Positions 1-11,587 of a stretch of 64,000 nucleotides of DNA are shown one piece after another. This stretch comes from Chondrosia reniformis. Lineage: Eukaryota; Porifera; Demospongiae; Chondrillida; Chondrillidae. A program made the position numbers and the translations under genes. The notes beneath the pieces are model-generated. The model was not told the origin of the DNA. It was given only the letters and a program-made list of their open reading frames with translations, and did not search any database. Every line of letters starts with the position of its first letter. Position 1 is the first letter of the stretch. The stretch lies in contig OX359197.1 in the NCBI GenBank assembly GCA_947172415.1, positions 7,379,673 to 7,443,672 of the forward strand. Reading direction: 5' to 3'.

Positions 1-101
1 TTATTGTATTAATTAGGAAAATTTCAAATTAGTAAGATTTGACTGACTATATAGTATACACTCCATTGCTGGGGTAACCAAGGCAAATTATATTCCACAA
101 C

Positions 102-155
102 CATTGTATAACTATAACAAGGGGCACTTTGGCCTCTTGTTATAGTTATACAATG
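102..155. repeat. Perfect 20-bp inverted repeat (hairpin)
   Basis: Positions 102-121 and 136-155 are perfect reverse complements separated by a 14-base loop. The arms are AT-rich and lie in the intron downstream of the last Src exon seen here. It could be a miniature inverted-repeat element or a structured intronic hairpin. No coding exon is visible in 1-286. Confidence 0.75.
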
Positions 156-286
156 CGATATCCCACCGTTAACTCAGTAAATGCCTAAAAGCTTGTGAAA
201 AGCCTAGGGGAGGAGTGTATAACTATTAATATATCTTCAAAGTCCCATACTTGTAGAACCAGTAAATATATACGTATGTACCATAC

Positions 287-3200
287 CTTGGCTCCAGTGT
301 TGGCCTCGTATGCATCTTCAGTGATGACTCTTGCCAGACCAAAATCTGCTACCTTGCAAATGTGGTTGTCTCCCACGAGAATGTTCCTTGCAGCCAAGTC
401 CCTATGTATGTAGCACTGCACCTCCAGATAGGCCATTCCCGAAGCTACTTGTGAGGATACATCTATCAGCTCTGATAATCCCATTGATCGACCATCTCCT
501 CGAAGGTAATCCAGTAAGCTACCATGCTTCATCAACTCTGTGACTATATATATTGGCTCCTCTTTAGTGCATACAGCATACAATTGGATGAGCTTTGGGT
601 GACGGAGGCGGATCATGACAGATGCTTCTTGTAGGAACTCTGTGACCGGCATAGTTCCCATCTTTAAGGTCTTGACGGCAACAGGAGTTTTATTGTTCCA
701 CAGTCCTTCCCACACCTCTCCAAACTGCCCAGCTCCAAGTCTCCTTACCATCCTCAAGGAACGTCGATCAATCTCCCACTCATCATTGACAGACTTTGAG
801 AGACCTGCTGTCTGGGGCTTCTCTGCAAGGAGGCAAGGAGTTCTTAAACTGCTGCACAGTCCATCAGCTTGAATTTTGTAGTAGTCTACCAGTTCTTGAA
901 TGGAGTCAAAAGTGACTCTACGCGTGACAAAGAATCCTCCAGTATCCAGTCGTCTGATCCGGTAGTGACGAACCCTATCTGTGTCTCTGAGTGAGAGGGA
1001 GTAGTCACCAGCCGTGGTCTCACTGTCACGGACAAGGTAACTGCCATAGCTATTGTAAGACTGCATCAATTGTTTCTCTGCTTCAATCCTCTTGATCATC
1101 CCAAAGAACCACCTGTAGCAAGAATAGTATCCGGAACACGGGTTGGGGGTGAGGATTCAGTAGTGGAGAGTGAGGAGTGGAGAGTGAGGAGTGGGGAGTG
1201 GAGAGTGGGGAGCGGAGAGTGGGGAGTGGAGAGTGAGGAGTGGAGAGTGAGGAGTGGGGAGTGGAGAGTGGGGAGCGGAGAGTGAGGAGTGGAGAGTGAG
1301 GAGTGGAGAGTGAGGAGTGGGGAGTGGAGAGTGGGGAGCGGAGAGTGAGGAGTGGAGAGTGGGGAACGGAGAGTGAGGAGTGGAGAGTGGGGAGCGGAGA
1401 GTGGGGAGTGGAGAGTGGGGAGCGGAGAGTGAGGAGTGGGGAGTGGGGAGTGGGGAACAGGTAAATATACTATATATTCTGCCTACAATATGCATGACAT
1501 CATGTAAACATATCTATATATAGAGATTGTATATACACTTACATAGCATTGTATATCATATATATTAAGTACATAATATGATACAATCAATTATGTTATT
1601 ACACCTAAACTACATTAGATGATATCATTGTGTTCATTGTGTCAAGGTGAAGAATTCCCAAATTGTATGAAATCCTAAGCATTTGACTTCATCAGCACAC
1701 AGAGACACATAAAAGGAATATGTATCCTTTTAATAACAAGTGTTTAGACATAGAGTACATTGTGTATATAACTACATAGCTACAAGCTATAACACATCAT
1801 GCTCTAGTAGTCTGTTGGCAAAGCAGATGGAGGAGCTGCAGGAGTGTAGAGACAGGTCAACCACACTCGGGTAACCATGACAACAACAACAACATTGTTT
1901 ATTATGAAAACTGAAATATTTGGATGATAAAGCTGAACTGTAGAACAATATTTATTTCAGCAGAAAATGTGTAATATTATTATTAAGCAAAATTCATAGA
2001 ATAAAGAATTGAAGATTGAAAGTATATAGATCATAAATTTGGTCTCTGTGTAATGTGTGTATTTTTGCTGAATAAACCCATTTTCATTTTCAATATCTAC
2101 TAACAGTGAAAATTAATTAATTTAATCTAGCAGGCAATAAGTGGCTAGTATATTAAACATCTACAGAACTATTAACACACTCAAAATGTACGTTTATAAA
2201 GGTATACAACTTTTGCTGGGGCTGGCAAAGTATGTACTTCACTATACTGAAACATTCAATAAGTCATTATAATGAGATTCTACAGTATATGTAAATACAC
2301 AAACGGTACACTTATGTGTTCTACAGAGAATTGCTGCAAGATGCAGGATGCATCCTTGACCTCCGAGATGGACCATGCAGTCATGGCTAGGTACATGCAA
2401 ACTAGTCTATATACATCATACGTACATGCAGTACACCAAACAAGTATATGCACATTCAATATTAACATTCATAACAATAGCTACACATATATATATATTA
2501 TATTATAGACTTTCAACCATCATACATACTATAATAACAACATTATTAAAAGGGCTTAAGTGTACAATAATCTCGATCAGACAAGACATTTTTTGAGCTA
2601 AAGTCAATTTGTATAGTAGAATAAATTCAACACTCAGTGAAGTCCTTGGCAACATTTCAATGGAATTCACACCATCAGGAATGGTAATAGAATACAGAGA
2701 TATATACATTACCGAGGAATGTAAAGAAAATCAGTCAAATTACTCACATTAGACTTCACTCAACATTATCCTTGTACACCTTATTAGTATATCTAATATC
2801 CTTCTTTGCCTCTGCTTGTGTTGGATTCAATGGGAAATGATGAAATAATTTACAGGCTTTTCCTTTAAGCATGCATGTGTCTAGGAAATGTAGTTGTTGA
2901 ATTACATTAGAGAAATGGGTTTAACGAGTGAATAATCACGTATATAGAAAATACTGTCTCATAGCACAGATAGAGGCGGTAAAGTCTTGTCTCCTAAGCT
3001 ACGGATTGAGATATCTCTTCTTTAATTTCCCACCGAAACATTGTCTACTTGACTTTTAATATAATACAAGTGCATGGCGCTATATCTCTATCGTGATTCT
3101 ACGAAACCTTTAAAATCGGGTTACAAATTAACATCCATTTCCACTAGATCGATCAATAAATTAAATTAAACAGACACATATACACTCACTCTTCTGCCTC

Positions 3201-3500
3201 CAGTGACTTCCACTCAGCAATATAGTTACTCGGTACGTAGCCTTCTTGTCCCGTTTTCGTGTGACGCGTGTACCACCAGTCGCCTTCTTCTGTGCTGATG
3301 ATGTACAAGAGATCGCCTTTTCGGAATGTCAAGTCATCGTCAGTCCTCGAATCGTAGTCGTATTTTGCAATAAACACTGGTATATTAGGATCGGTCGGCG
3401 TTGTCAATATTGCTGACTGGTTGTGTAGCGAATCATGCCTTTCTGTCAGAGCTCTGGTGGTACCTTCTTTAGTGGACCTTCCGCTTGTGCAGTTACCCAT
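287..3500 (-). CDS. Src-family non-receptor tyrosine kinase, 5' two coding exons (partial)
   Basis: Two exons join in frame: 3500-3190 (start ATG at 3500, donor GTGAGT) and 1112-287. The intron lies in the EEWFFG linker typical of Src kinases. The protein begins MGNCTSGRS, giving a Gly2 myristoylation site and Cys4 as a possible palmitoylation site, so it should sit on the inner plasma membrane. Domains follow in order: SH3 ([13 protein letters not shown] to [10 protein letters not shown]), SH2 (SYLVRDSE phosphotyrosine pocket) and the kinase N-lobe ([11 protein letters not shown] loop, AVK lysine). Then come the catalytic loop [11 protein letters not shown] and the activation-loop tyrosine in [11 protein letters not shown]. 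Exon 2 ends exactly there at a GTATGG donor, so the remaining C-lobe and any regulatory C-terminal tyrosine lie beyond base 1. All catalytic residues visible here are intact. An ATG 34 codons upstream exists, but the MGNC start is preferred because it creates the lipidation signal. Confidence 0.95.
1155..1461. repeat. GA-rich minisatellite in Src intron
   Basis: About 300 bp of tandem units of roughly 7 and 14 bases built from GGAGTGG, AGAGTGA and AGAGTGG variants. It sits in the Src intron 40 bp before the exon acceptor. Open reading frames across it are artefacts of the repeat period. Confidence 0.95.
1462..3189. other. Rest of Src intron, no gene seen
   Basis: AT-rich intronic sequence between the minisatellite and the SH3 exon. 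Short open frames around 2272-2709 overlap on both strands and show no domain or splice pattern. I see nothing else in it. Confidence 0.6.
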
Positions 3501-3837
3501 TTCAGCGATGTCGGTAGACAAATAACAGTTCAGTAATGACTGCCTCAATTTACATTCCTCTCGAACTTTAGACGCCGCGACATGTTGCGGTTCGCAATGC
3601 ACGATTGCACTTTAATCTGATTATACTGTTATGAACACTTTGGGACAGTATAAATAAATAATTTACACGTCTATAGAAATTGTGGTTGCATACATAAAAG
3701 ACACACAAAGTTATAATAACAGACACCATACTATCAAAAACACTTTATACAAAACATGCATGTCAAACGTTTGCATAAATAACAGGAACAATCAACTATA
3801 AATTGGCTGAGAATAGCCCATGGTCAAATTGACGAGG

Positions 3838-5943
3838 CAGGAGAGAGGAGAGAGGAGATTCAACTGGTCAGGTTGATGAGGCAGGAGATGCAGCTGGTCA
3901 GGCTAATGAAGCAGGAGAGAGGAGATTCAGCTGGTCAGGCTGATGAGGCAGGAGAGAGGAGATTCAGCTGGTCAGGCTGATGAGGCAGGAGAGAGTAGAT
4001 TCAGCTGGTCAGGCTGATGAGGCAGGAGGGAGGAGATTCAGCTGGTCAGGCTGATGAGGCAGGAGAGAGGAGATTCAGCTGGTCAGGCTGATGGGGCAGG
4101 AGATTCAGCTGGTCAGGCTGATGAGGCAGGAGGGAGGAGATTCAGCTGGTCAGGCTGATGAGGCAGGAGAGAGGAGATTCAGCTGGTCAGGCTGATGGGG
4201 CAGGAGATTCAGCTGGTCAGGCTGATGGGGCAGGAGGGAGGAGATTCAGCTGGTCAGGCTGATGGGGCAGGAGGGAGGAGATTCAGCTAGTCAGGCTGAT
4301 GAGGCAGGAGAGAGTAGATTCAGCTGGTCAGGCTGATGAGGCAGGAGGGAGGAGATTCAGCTGGTCAGGCTGATGAGGCAGGAGAGAGGAGATTCAGCTG
4401 GTCAGGCTGATGGGGCAGGAGATTCAGCTGGTCAGGCTGATGAGGCAGGAGGGAGGAGATTCAGCTGGTCAGGCTGATGAGGGAGGAGAGAGGAGATTCA
4501 GCTGGTCAGGCTGATGGGGCAGGAGATTCAGCTGGTCAGGCTGATGGGGCAGGAGGCAGGAGATTCAGCTGGTCAGGCTGATGGGGCAGGAGGGAGGAGA
4601 TTCAGCTGGTCAGGCTGATGAGGCAGGAGAGAGGAGATTCAGCTGGTCAGGCTGATGGGGCAGTAGGGAGGAGATTCAGCTGGTCAGGCTGATGAGGCAG
4701 GAGAGAGGAGATTCAGCTGGTCAGGCTGATGGGGCAGAAGATTCAGCTGGTCAGGCTGATGAGGCAGGAGGGAGGAGATTCAGCTGGTCAGGCCGATGAG
4801 GCAGGAGAGAGGAGATTCAGCTGGTCAGGCTGATGGGGCAGGAGATTCAGCTGGTCAGGCTGATGGGGCAGGAGATTCAGCTGGTCAGGCTGATGGGGCA
4901 GGAGAATCAGCTGGTCAGGCTGATGGGGCAGGAGGGAGGAGATTCAGCTGGTCAGGCTGATGGGGCAGTAGGGAGGAGATTCAGCTGGTCAGGCTGATGG
5001 GGCAGTAGGGAGGAGATTCAGCTGGTCAGGCTGATGGGGCAGGAGATTCAGCTGGTCAGGCTGATGGGGCAGGAGAGAGGAGATTCAGCTGGTCAGGCTG
5101 ATGAGGCAGGAGAGAGGAGATTCAGCTGGTCAGGCTGATGAGGCAGTAGAGAGAAGATTCAACTGGTCAGGCTGATGAGGCAGGAGGGAGGAGATTCAGC
5201 TTGTCAGGCTGATGGGGCAGGAGATTCAGCTGGTCAGGCTGATGGGGCAGGAGATTCAGCTGGTCAGGCTGATGGGGCAGGAGATTCAGCTGGTCAGGTT
5301 GATGAGGCAGGAGAGAGCAGATTCAGCTTGTCAGGCTGATGAGGCAGGAGAGAGGAGATTCAGCTGGTCAGGCTGATGGGGCAGGAGATTCAGCTGGTCA
5401 GGCTGATGGGGCAGGAGATTCAGCTGGTCAGGTTGATGAGGCAGGAGAGAGCAGATTCAGCTTGTCAGGCTGATGAGGCAGGAGAGAGGAGATTCAGCTT
5501 GTCAGGCTGATGGGGCAGGAGAGAGGAGATTCAGCTGGTCAGGCTGATGGGGCAGGAGGGAGGAGATTCAGCTGGTCAGGCTGATGAGGGAGGAGATTCA
5601 GCTGGTCAGGCGGATGGGGCAGGAGATTCAGCTGGTCAGGCTGATGAGGCAGGAGAGAGGAGATTCAGCTGGTCAGGCTGATGGGGCAGGAGAGAGGAGA
5701 TTCAGCTTGTCAGGCTGATGAGGCAGGAGGGAGGAGATTCAGCTGGTCAGGCTGATGGGGCAGGAGATTCAGCTGGTCAGGCTGATGGGGCAGGAGATTC
5801 AGCTGGTCAGGCTGATGGGACAGGAGATTCAGCCGGTCAGACTGATGAGGCAGGAGAGAGGAGGCGCAGCTGGTCAGGCTAATGAGGCAGGAGATTCAGC
5901 TGGTCAGGTTGATGAGCAGGAGAGAGGAGATTTAGCTAGTCAG
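3838..5943. repeat. 2.1-kb minisatellite between Src and the Ank-ROC-COR-Death gene
   Basis: Tandem array of a core of about 20-21 bases (GATTCAGCTGGTCAGGCTGAT) followed by GRGGCAGGA and an optional GAGAGGA/GAGGGAGGA spacer, giving alternating unit lengths of about 30 and 37 bases. It occupies almost all of the space between the Src 5' end and the stop codon of the next gene at 5964. Variants include CTTGTCAGG, GGGGCAG and GGCAGTAG. It is not coding on either strand. Confidence 0.95.
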
Positions 5944-5963
5944 GATGTCAGGGCCAAATAGAT

Positions 5964-8900
5964 TTAGTCTGATCTTGAAGAAAGCTGCCTTTTCACGTCA
6001 TCTGCAAGTTGTTTATGATCATGTCCGCTCCTCTCCAAAGCCAAAAGGACAGATCTCCAAATGCGTGGTTGTTCACCTGTGGACAAACAATACGATAACT
6101 AATTTCATTTATCTTATTTACACTACAGACTAGCAATATACCTGTATGTGTATATTTCATCAGCCATTTTTCTATCATTTCCTGGAAACACTTTTTGGCA
6201 TATCTTTGGTCATGTTCAACTTCATCTAACAGAGACTTTTGAATACCCAGATGGGTACCAAGCATCCTCCAGTCAGCAGACATGTGTTCTCCGACATAAA
6301 ACAGCAGGTCTGATTCACTTGGTTCAGTTTCCATATCTGTGCAGACAATAATGAAGTCAATATCAGACAATGAGCAAAAGAAAATATACATTATTGTTCA
6401 TCTTCTACTAAAATATCATAATAACATTACGTATAAATAAAGTTTATTAGAGTTACCATTGGCAAAGTACGTATACGTATTGCTTGTGTTCATGACAAGT
6501 GACAATACAGTGTATGTGCAGAATGTTAAAGGCATATAGGTATGGTTAGTCATCAGGTATATGTAAATAATGCTACTATATATTAAAATGTACTGAAATT
6601 TCAACAAAAGTTAGGTTCACAACTGCACAGATATAGAAGATACTTACTAGTAATAGATGATTCTGGAGTCAGATTGGGAATGTCCACTACAAGCCCACTT
6701 AAGTTCTGCAGCTGATCTATGGTAACAGAAATATTACTAAAGATCCTTTCAAAGGGAATTAGAACAGATGTATCCGAGATTATATTTTCTTTTCCTTCTG
6801 AGAAGCCTCTTATGTAATGATGGCCTTCTCTTTTTGATTTGATAATCCCTTCCATAGGAAAGTACTGCGCAGTGGGTTCTCCATTAACAACTGGCTTTAG
6901 TACAGTTGTTATTTTTAGATTAGGTAAGTGCTGTTGTTTAGAGCTAAACAGTTCTTGAATTACTTTAGAAAAATATTCTAGACAGGAGGTAGCATGGGGG
7001 CGACAGCAAGCTAGCACCTGGATGGTGCATTTGCCAATGATCTCAATTTTCATGTCCATGCCATTGGTAACACGCCATGAAATGCCATTCTTCCACATTG
7101 TGCAGGAATGCCTTTCTACAACACTTTTCTGGGTTGCATGAGGTAACTTTTCAGCAAATTTTGCTGCCATTTTAAGGAACACACTGTGCTGAAACCGTGC
7201 AGAAAACACATGAGGAGATGCTCCTCTCATCTCCCAACACAACCAGTTACAGTCATTCTTTTGGTAGCTGAAGACATTGGTTGGAGCTTCTACCCTAACA
7301 AGCGAGGGGAAGTAGAGCCACTCTACACCATCTTCTGCAGGACTGAGGAGAGATGTAATTTCATCTCCTAGGAGCTCTTTGTCAACGGGATGACTGAATT
7401 CCATGGATATAAGTAGACACCTAATCATTTCTGAATCAAAAGGACTAGACGTGAAGGCCAATTCCAAATCGCTGGAAAGAACAAGTCCAAACTTGTTAGC
7501 AAGGTCTCTGTGATGCATTGGAAACTCATCTGATTCAGGAGCAAACAGTTTACCATGAATATCAGTTATTACTTTCTCCATCTCCACAATGAGCCATCCA
7601 TCCTCCAGCTTGTCTTTGTTCTGAAGGTAAATAGCAAGACCAGCGGATGACAGATCTTGACAGCATGTGTGAATGAGAGGGATGGTGTATGGGAAAGATC
7701 CTCTTTGTAGAATACTGCCAATTTGTAAACAATTCGTTTTCTGCATCCTCTTCCAAAATAAACAAGCACGGAGAGGAACCTTTGATGTGACATTCTCATC
7801 AATTGCTACTCTACCACCTTCAAAATAGCTCTTCAATTTCTCAAGACCTATGGAGGCTAACTTGCGACAATCCATAGTACAACAACCTTTAAATGTCACT
7901 CCTCGGAATTCAGTTTTAAGCTCTTCAAAACTATTTTGGTGGTAAGCATCCACAGAATTTCTATTCCAAAAGTAGAAGTGGTCACGATGGCTGCCAACAA
8001 GGATAACATTAATACTAACAATGGTATTTCTGGTACAAGAGATGGACTGAATAGGAGACAGCCATTCTGTACACTGCTGCACCCTCTTCTCATACGGGAT
8101 CCTCAGGTCTACTACCATAAAGAATGTGATAATGGTTCCTCTTGATGACAAGGCGGCCTCCAGAAAGGCATAATGAGAAGAATAGTATTCTGAGTGACCA
8201 GCAAAGTCAAAGAAGATGAGATTACCACATCTTTCATCGCATATTGTTTTAGTATCTATGCCAGCAGTTCTCTTTTCAACTGTTCCAACATTTCGAAAAC
8301 TTTTAAACCAAAGATTCCTTCCACTTTCACTAAATGCTTTCACAAGTGTGGACTTGCCAACTTGTTGGTGTCCAATAACACAAACAATTTTACGATTTTC
8401 AAGTGATAGTAGCTGTTCCTTAACTTTATGTAGCACAGACCGTCTAGCTATATCTGAAAAGGATTTGCCTTCTTTATCTTTAGCATCCAAATCAGCACCA
8501 GCTTCTAGAAGTGCCATCGGAATATTGTGATCCTTGCTACTTACTGAGTGGTGCAGTGCAGTTCTGTTATCATGGTCTGCAATATCTATGCAGCAGCCAG
8601 ATGATAGTAAAAATATAACTATCTCAGTGCTATTGCCTCTGGCAGCTTTCATCAATGCTGTTTGGCCATACTGATCACATACATCCTTTTTGCATCCTAA
8701 TCTCATCAGCAACTCAACCACTGACAAGTGACCTCTCTCAGCTGCCTTGTGAAGTGCAGTTTTGCCATCCTTATCTGCAGCATCCACATTACATCCTTTC
8801 TTAACCAGCAAATCAACCAACTCCAAGTGACCTCCCTCAGCTGCCTTGTGAAGTGCAGATTCACCAACTACACTAGGCATTTTCTGTGTTCTTCCTACCA

Positions 8901-10725
8901 GTAATTTAATTGTCTCCAAATGATAATTATTTTGTAGTGCCTTGTGAAGTGCAGTTTTGCCATCCTTATCTACAGCATCCACATTACATCCTTTCTTAAC
9001 TAGCAAATCAACAAACTCCAAGTGACCTCTCTCAGCTGCCTTGTGAAGTGCAGTTTTGCCATCCTTATCTGCAGCATCCACATTACATCCTTTCTTAACT
9101 AGCAAGTCAACCAACTCCAAGTGACCTCCCTCATCTGCCTTGTGAAGTGCAGTTTTGCCATCCTTATCTGCAGCATCCACATTACATCCTTTCTTAACTA
9201 GCAAGTCAACCAACTCCAAGTGACCTCTCTCAGCTGCCTTGTGAAGTGCCGTTTTACCATCCTTATCAGCAGCATCCTTATTACATCCTTTCTTAACTAG
9301 CAACTCAATCACTGAGAAGTGACTTTTCTCAAATAGATACTCAATTATTCCAAAGTGACAATTCTCAACTGACAAGTGAAGTACAGTTTTACCATCTTTA
9401 TCTGCAGCATCCACATTACATCCTTTCTCAACTAGCAAATCAACCAACTCCAAGTGACCTCTCTCGGCTGCCTTGTGAAGTGCAGTTTTGCCATCCTTAT
9501 CTGCAGCATCCACATTACATCCTTTCTTAACTAGCAAATCAACCAACTCCAAGTGACCTCTCTTAGCTGCCTTGTGAAGTGCAGATTCACCAACTACACT
9601 AGGCATTTTCTGTGTTCTTCCTACCAGTAATTTAATTGTCTCCAAATGATAATTATTTTGTAGTGCCTTGTGAAGTGCAGTTTTGCCATCCTTATCTACA
9701 GCATCCACATTACATCCTTTCTTAACTAGCAAATCAACAAACTCCAAGTGACCTCTCTCAGCTGCCTTGTGAAGTGCAGTTTTGCCATCCTTATCTGCAG
9801 CATCCACATTACATCCTTTCTTAACTAGCAAGTCAACCAACTCCAAGTGACCTCCCTCATCTGCCTTGTGAAGTGCAGTTTTGCCATCCTTATCTGCAGC
9901 ATCCACATTACATCCTTTCTTAACTAGCAAGTCAACCAACTCCAAGTGACCTCTCTCAGCTGCCTTGTGAAGTGCCGTTTTACCATCCTTATCAGCAGCA
10001 TCCTTATTACATCCTTTCTTAACTAGCAACTCAATCACTGAGAAGTGACTTTTCTCAAATAGATACTCAATTATTCCAAAGTGACAATTCTCAACTGACA
10101 AGTGAAGTACAGTTTTACCATCTTTATCTGCAGCATCCACATTACATCCTTTCTCAACTAGCAAATCAACCAACTCCAAGTGACCTCTCTCGGCTGCCTT
10201 GTGAAGTGCAGTTTTGCCATCCTTATCTGCAGCATCCACATTACATCCTTTCTTAACTAGCAAATCAACCAACTCCAAGTGACCTCTCTTAGCTGCCTTG
10301 TGAAGTGCAGATTCACCAACTACACTAGGCATTTTCTGTGTTCTTCCTACCAGTAATTTAATTGTCTCCAAATGATAATTATTTTGTAGTGCCTTGTGAA
10401 GTGCAGTTTTGCCATCCTTATCTACAGCATCCACATTACATCCTTTCTTAACTAGCAAATCAACAAACTCCAAGTGACCTCTCTCAACTGCCTTGTGAAG
10501 TGCAGTTTTGTCATCCTTATCTACAGCATCCACATTACATCCTTTCCTAACTAGCATATCAACTGTTCTAAAGTGACCTTTCTCAACTGCCTTGTGAAGT
10601 GCAGTTTTGCCATCCTTACCTACAGCATCCACATTACATCCTTTCTTAACTATCAACTCAACCACTAAAAAGTGACCTCTCTCAGCTGCCTTGTGAAGCT
10701 CAGATTCATCATCTATACCAGGCAT
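5964..10725 (-). CDS. Ankyrin-ROC-COR-Death domain protein (kinase-less DAPK-like ROCO protein), about 1461 aa
   Basis: Three coding exons join in phase: 10725-6648, 6336-6142 and 6076-5964. Residues 1 to about 760 hold about 22 ankyrin repeats (LHKAAERGHLELVDLLVKKGC type). A ROC GTPase-like domain begins near residue 775 with P-loop GHQQVGKS, Switch II-like DFAG and a G4-position VGSHRD. A COR-like region follows. The two small exons complete a C-terminal Death domain (DWRMLGTHLG, then across the last junction PRIWRSVLLALERSG). This order matches death-associated protein kinase 1 without its kinase and CaM segment. A TAG lies in frame two codons before the ATG, so no kinase is fused in this exon. 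It is expected to be a cytosolic scaffold or GTPase in stress or death signalling; that role is inferred from family. A 726-bp block of the ankyrin region is present twice (see separate entry). Confidence 0.9.
8935..10386. repeat. In-frame 726-bp tandem duplication within the ankyrin exon
   Basis: The block 8935-9660 recurs at 9661-10386 at a period of exactly 726 bp (242 codons), with no difference noticed on reading. Flanks beyond both ends continue as partial copies. Each block carries the same irregular units (an LQNNYHLETIKLLVGR unit and a VENCHFGIIEYLFEKS unit), so the duplication is of the whole block and not independent 33-aa repeats. Confidence 0.9.
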
Positions 10726-11587
10726 TTTCTATATTAGCAGTCTAATCTTCAATGTAGTTTTTTTCAACACTCCATAAACCTAAAGAAGTGTCTACATCTG
10801 AATTTGAAAATTCCAAGTTTCCTCAAAGTAAAATATAAAGTCTATCGATTGAACTAAGGTAAAGAGAAATAGAGAAACGTGACAAATTAATTATTTATAC
10901 AAGGAAGTTGGGAGAGTCAAAGTTTCTGAAAGATCAAATATTAATTATAAGATTGAAACAAGAAAATGTCCATATACAATAATATGTCCTATATATAGCC
11001 AATCTTTTAATGTATACAACTCCTTTTAGTCTGAAATCCTTTGGAGGCAATAACAATGTCTGTTAAGACAGTGATCATGTGATAAGGCTAACAATACAGA
11101 AGTAGCATACTAACATTTTAGATACACATCGATTAAGAATCTGTGTTTGAGTACATTATGATAGCTGAAGTAGGGGATGGTACTCCCAAACTCAGAAGTG
11201 GTTAATAAGAGGGATCATCAATCAAACATTAAGGATCAAGTTTATAGCCTTGATTAAATCAACTAAATGCAGTAACTAACTTCTACACATTCATCTTTCT
11301 TTCTTCTAAAGCCTCGTTCGTGTTGTGAGTTCCATGTACCACTGGCTATATTTGGTCTGCTACTAAATATATTATTATATCTAGCACTATGTTTAGTCAC
11401 TCTATCCAAACTGATTACATATGTACATATCATTATAGCTATTGCATCATATATACATACGTATATAAGACCATCTCCAACAATACTTCATCAATAAAAT
11501 TAAGCATGCAGATGATGCATGTAAAATACAGTATATAGTACACGGACTGTCAATAAAACACAATAAATAGGTGAAAGGTTAAAAAGG
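10726..11587. other. Intergenic, no gene seen
   Basis: AT-rich spacer between the start of the ankyrin gene and the stop codon of the PDE7 gene, both on the minus strand. It should hold the promoter or 5'UTR of the former and the 3'UTR of the latter. I recognise no distinct element. Confidence 0.5.
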
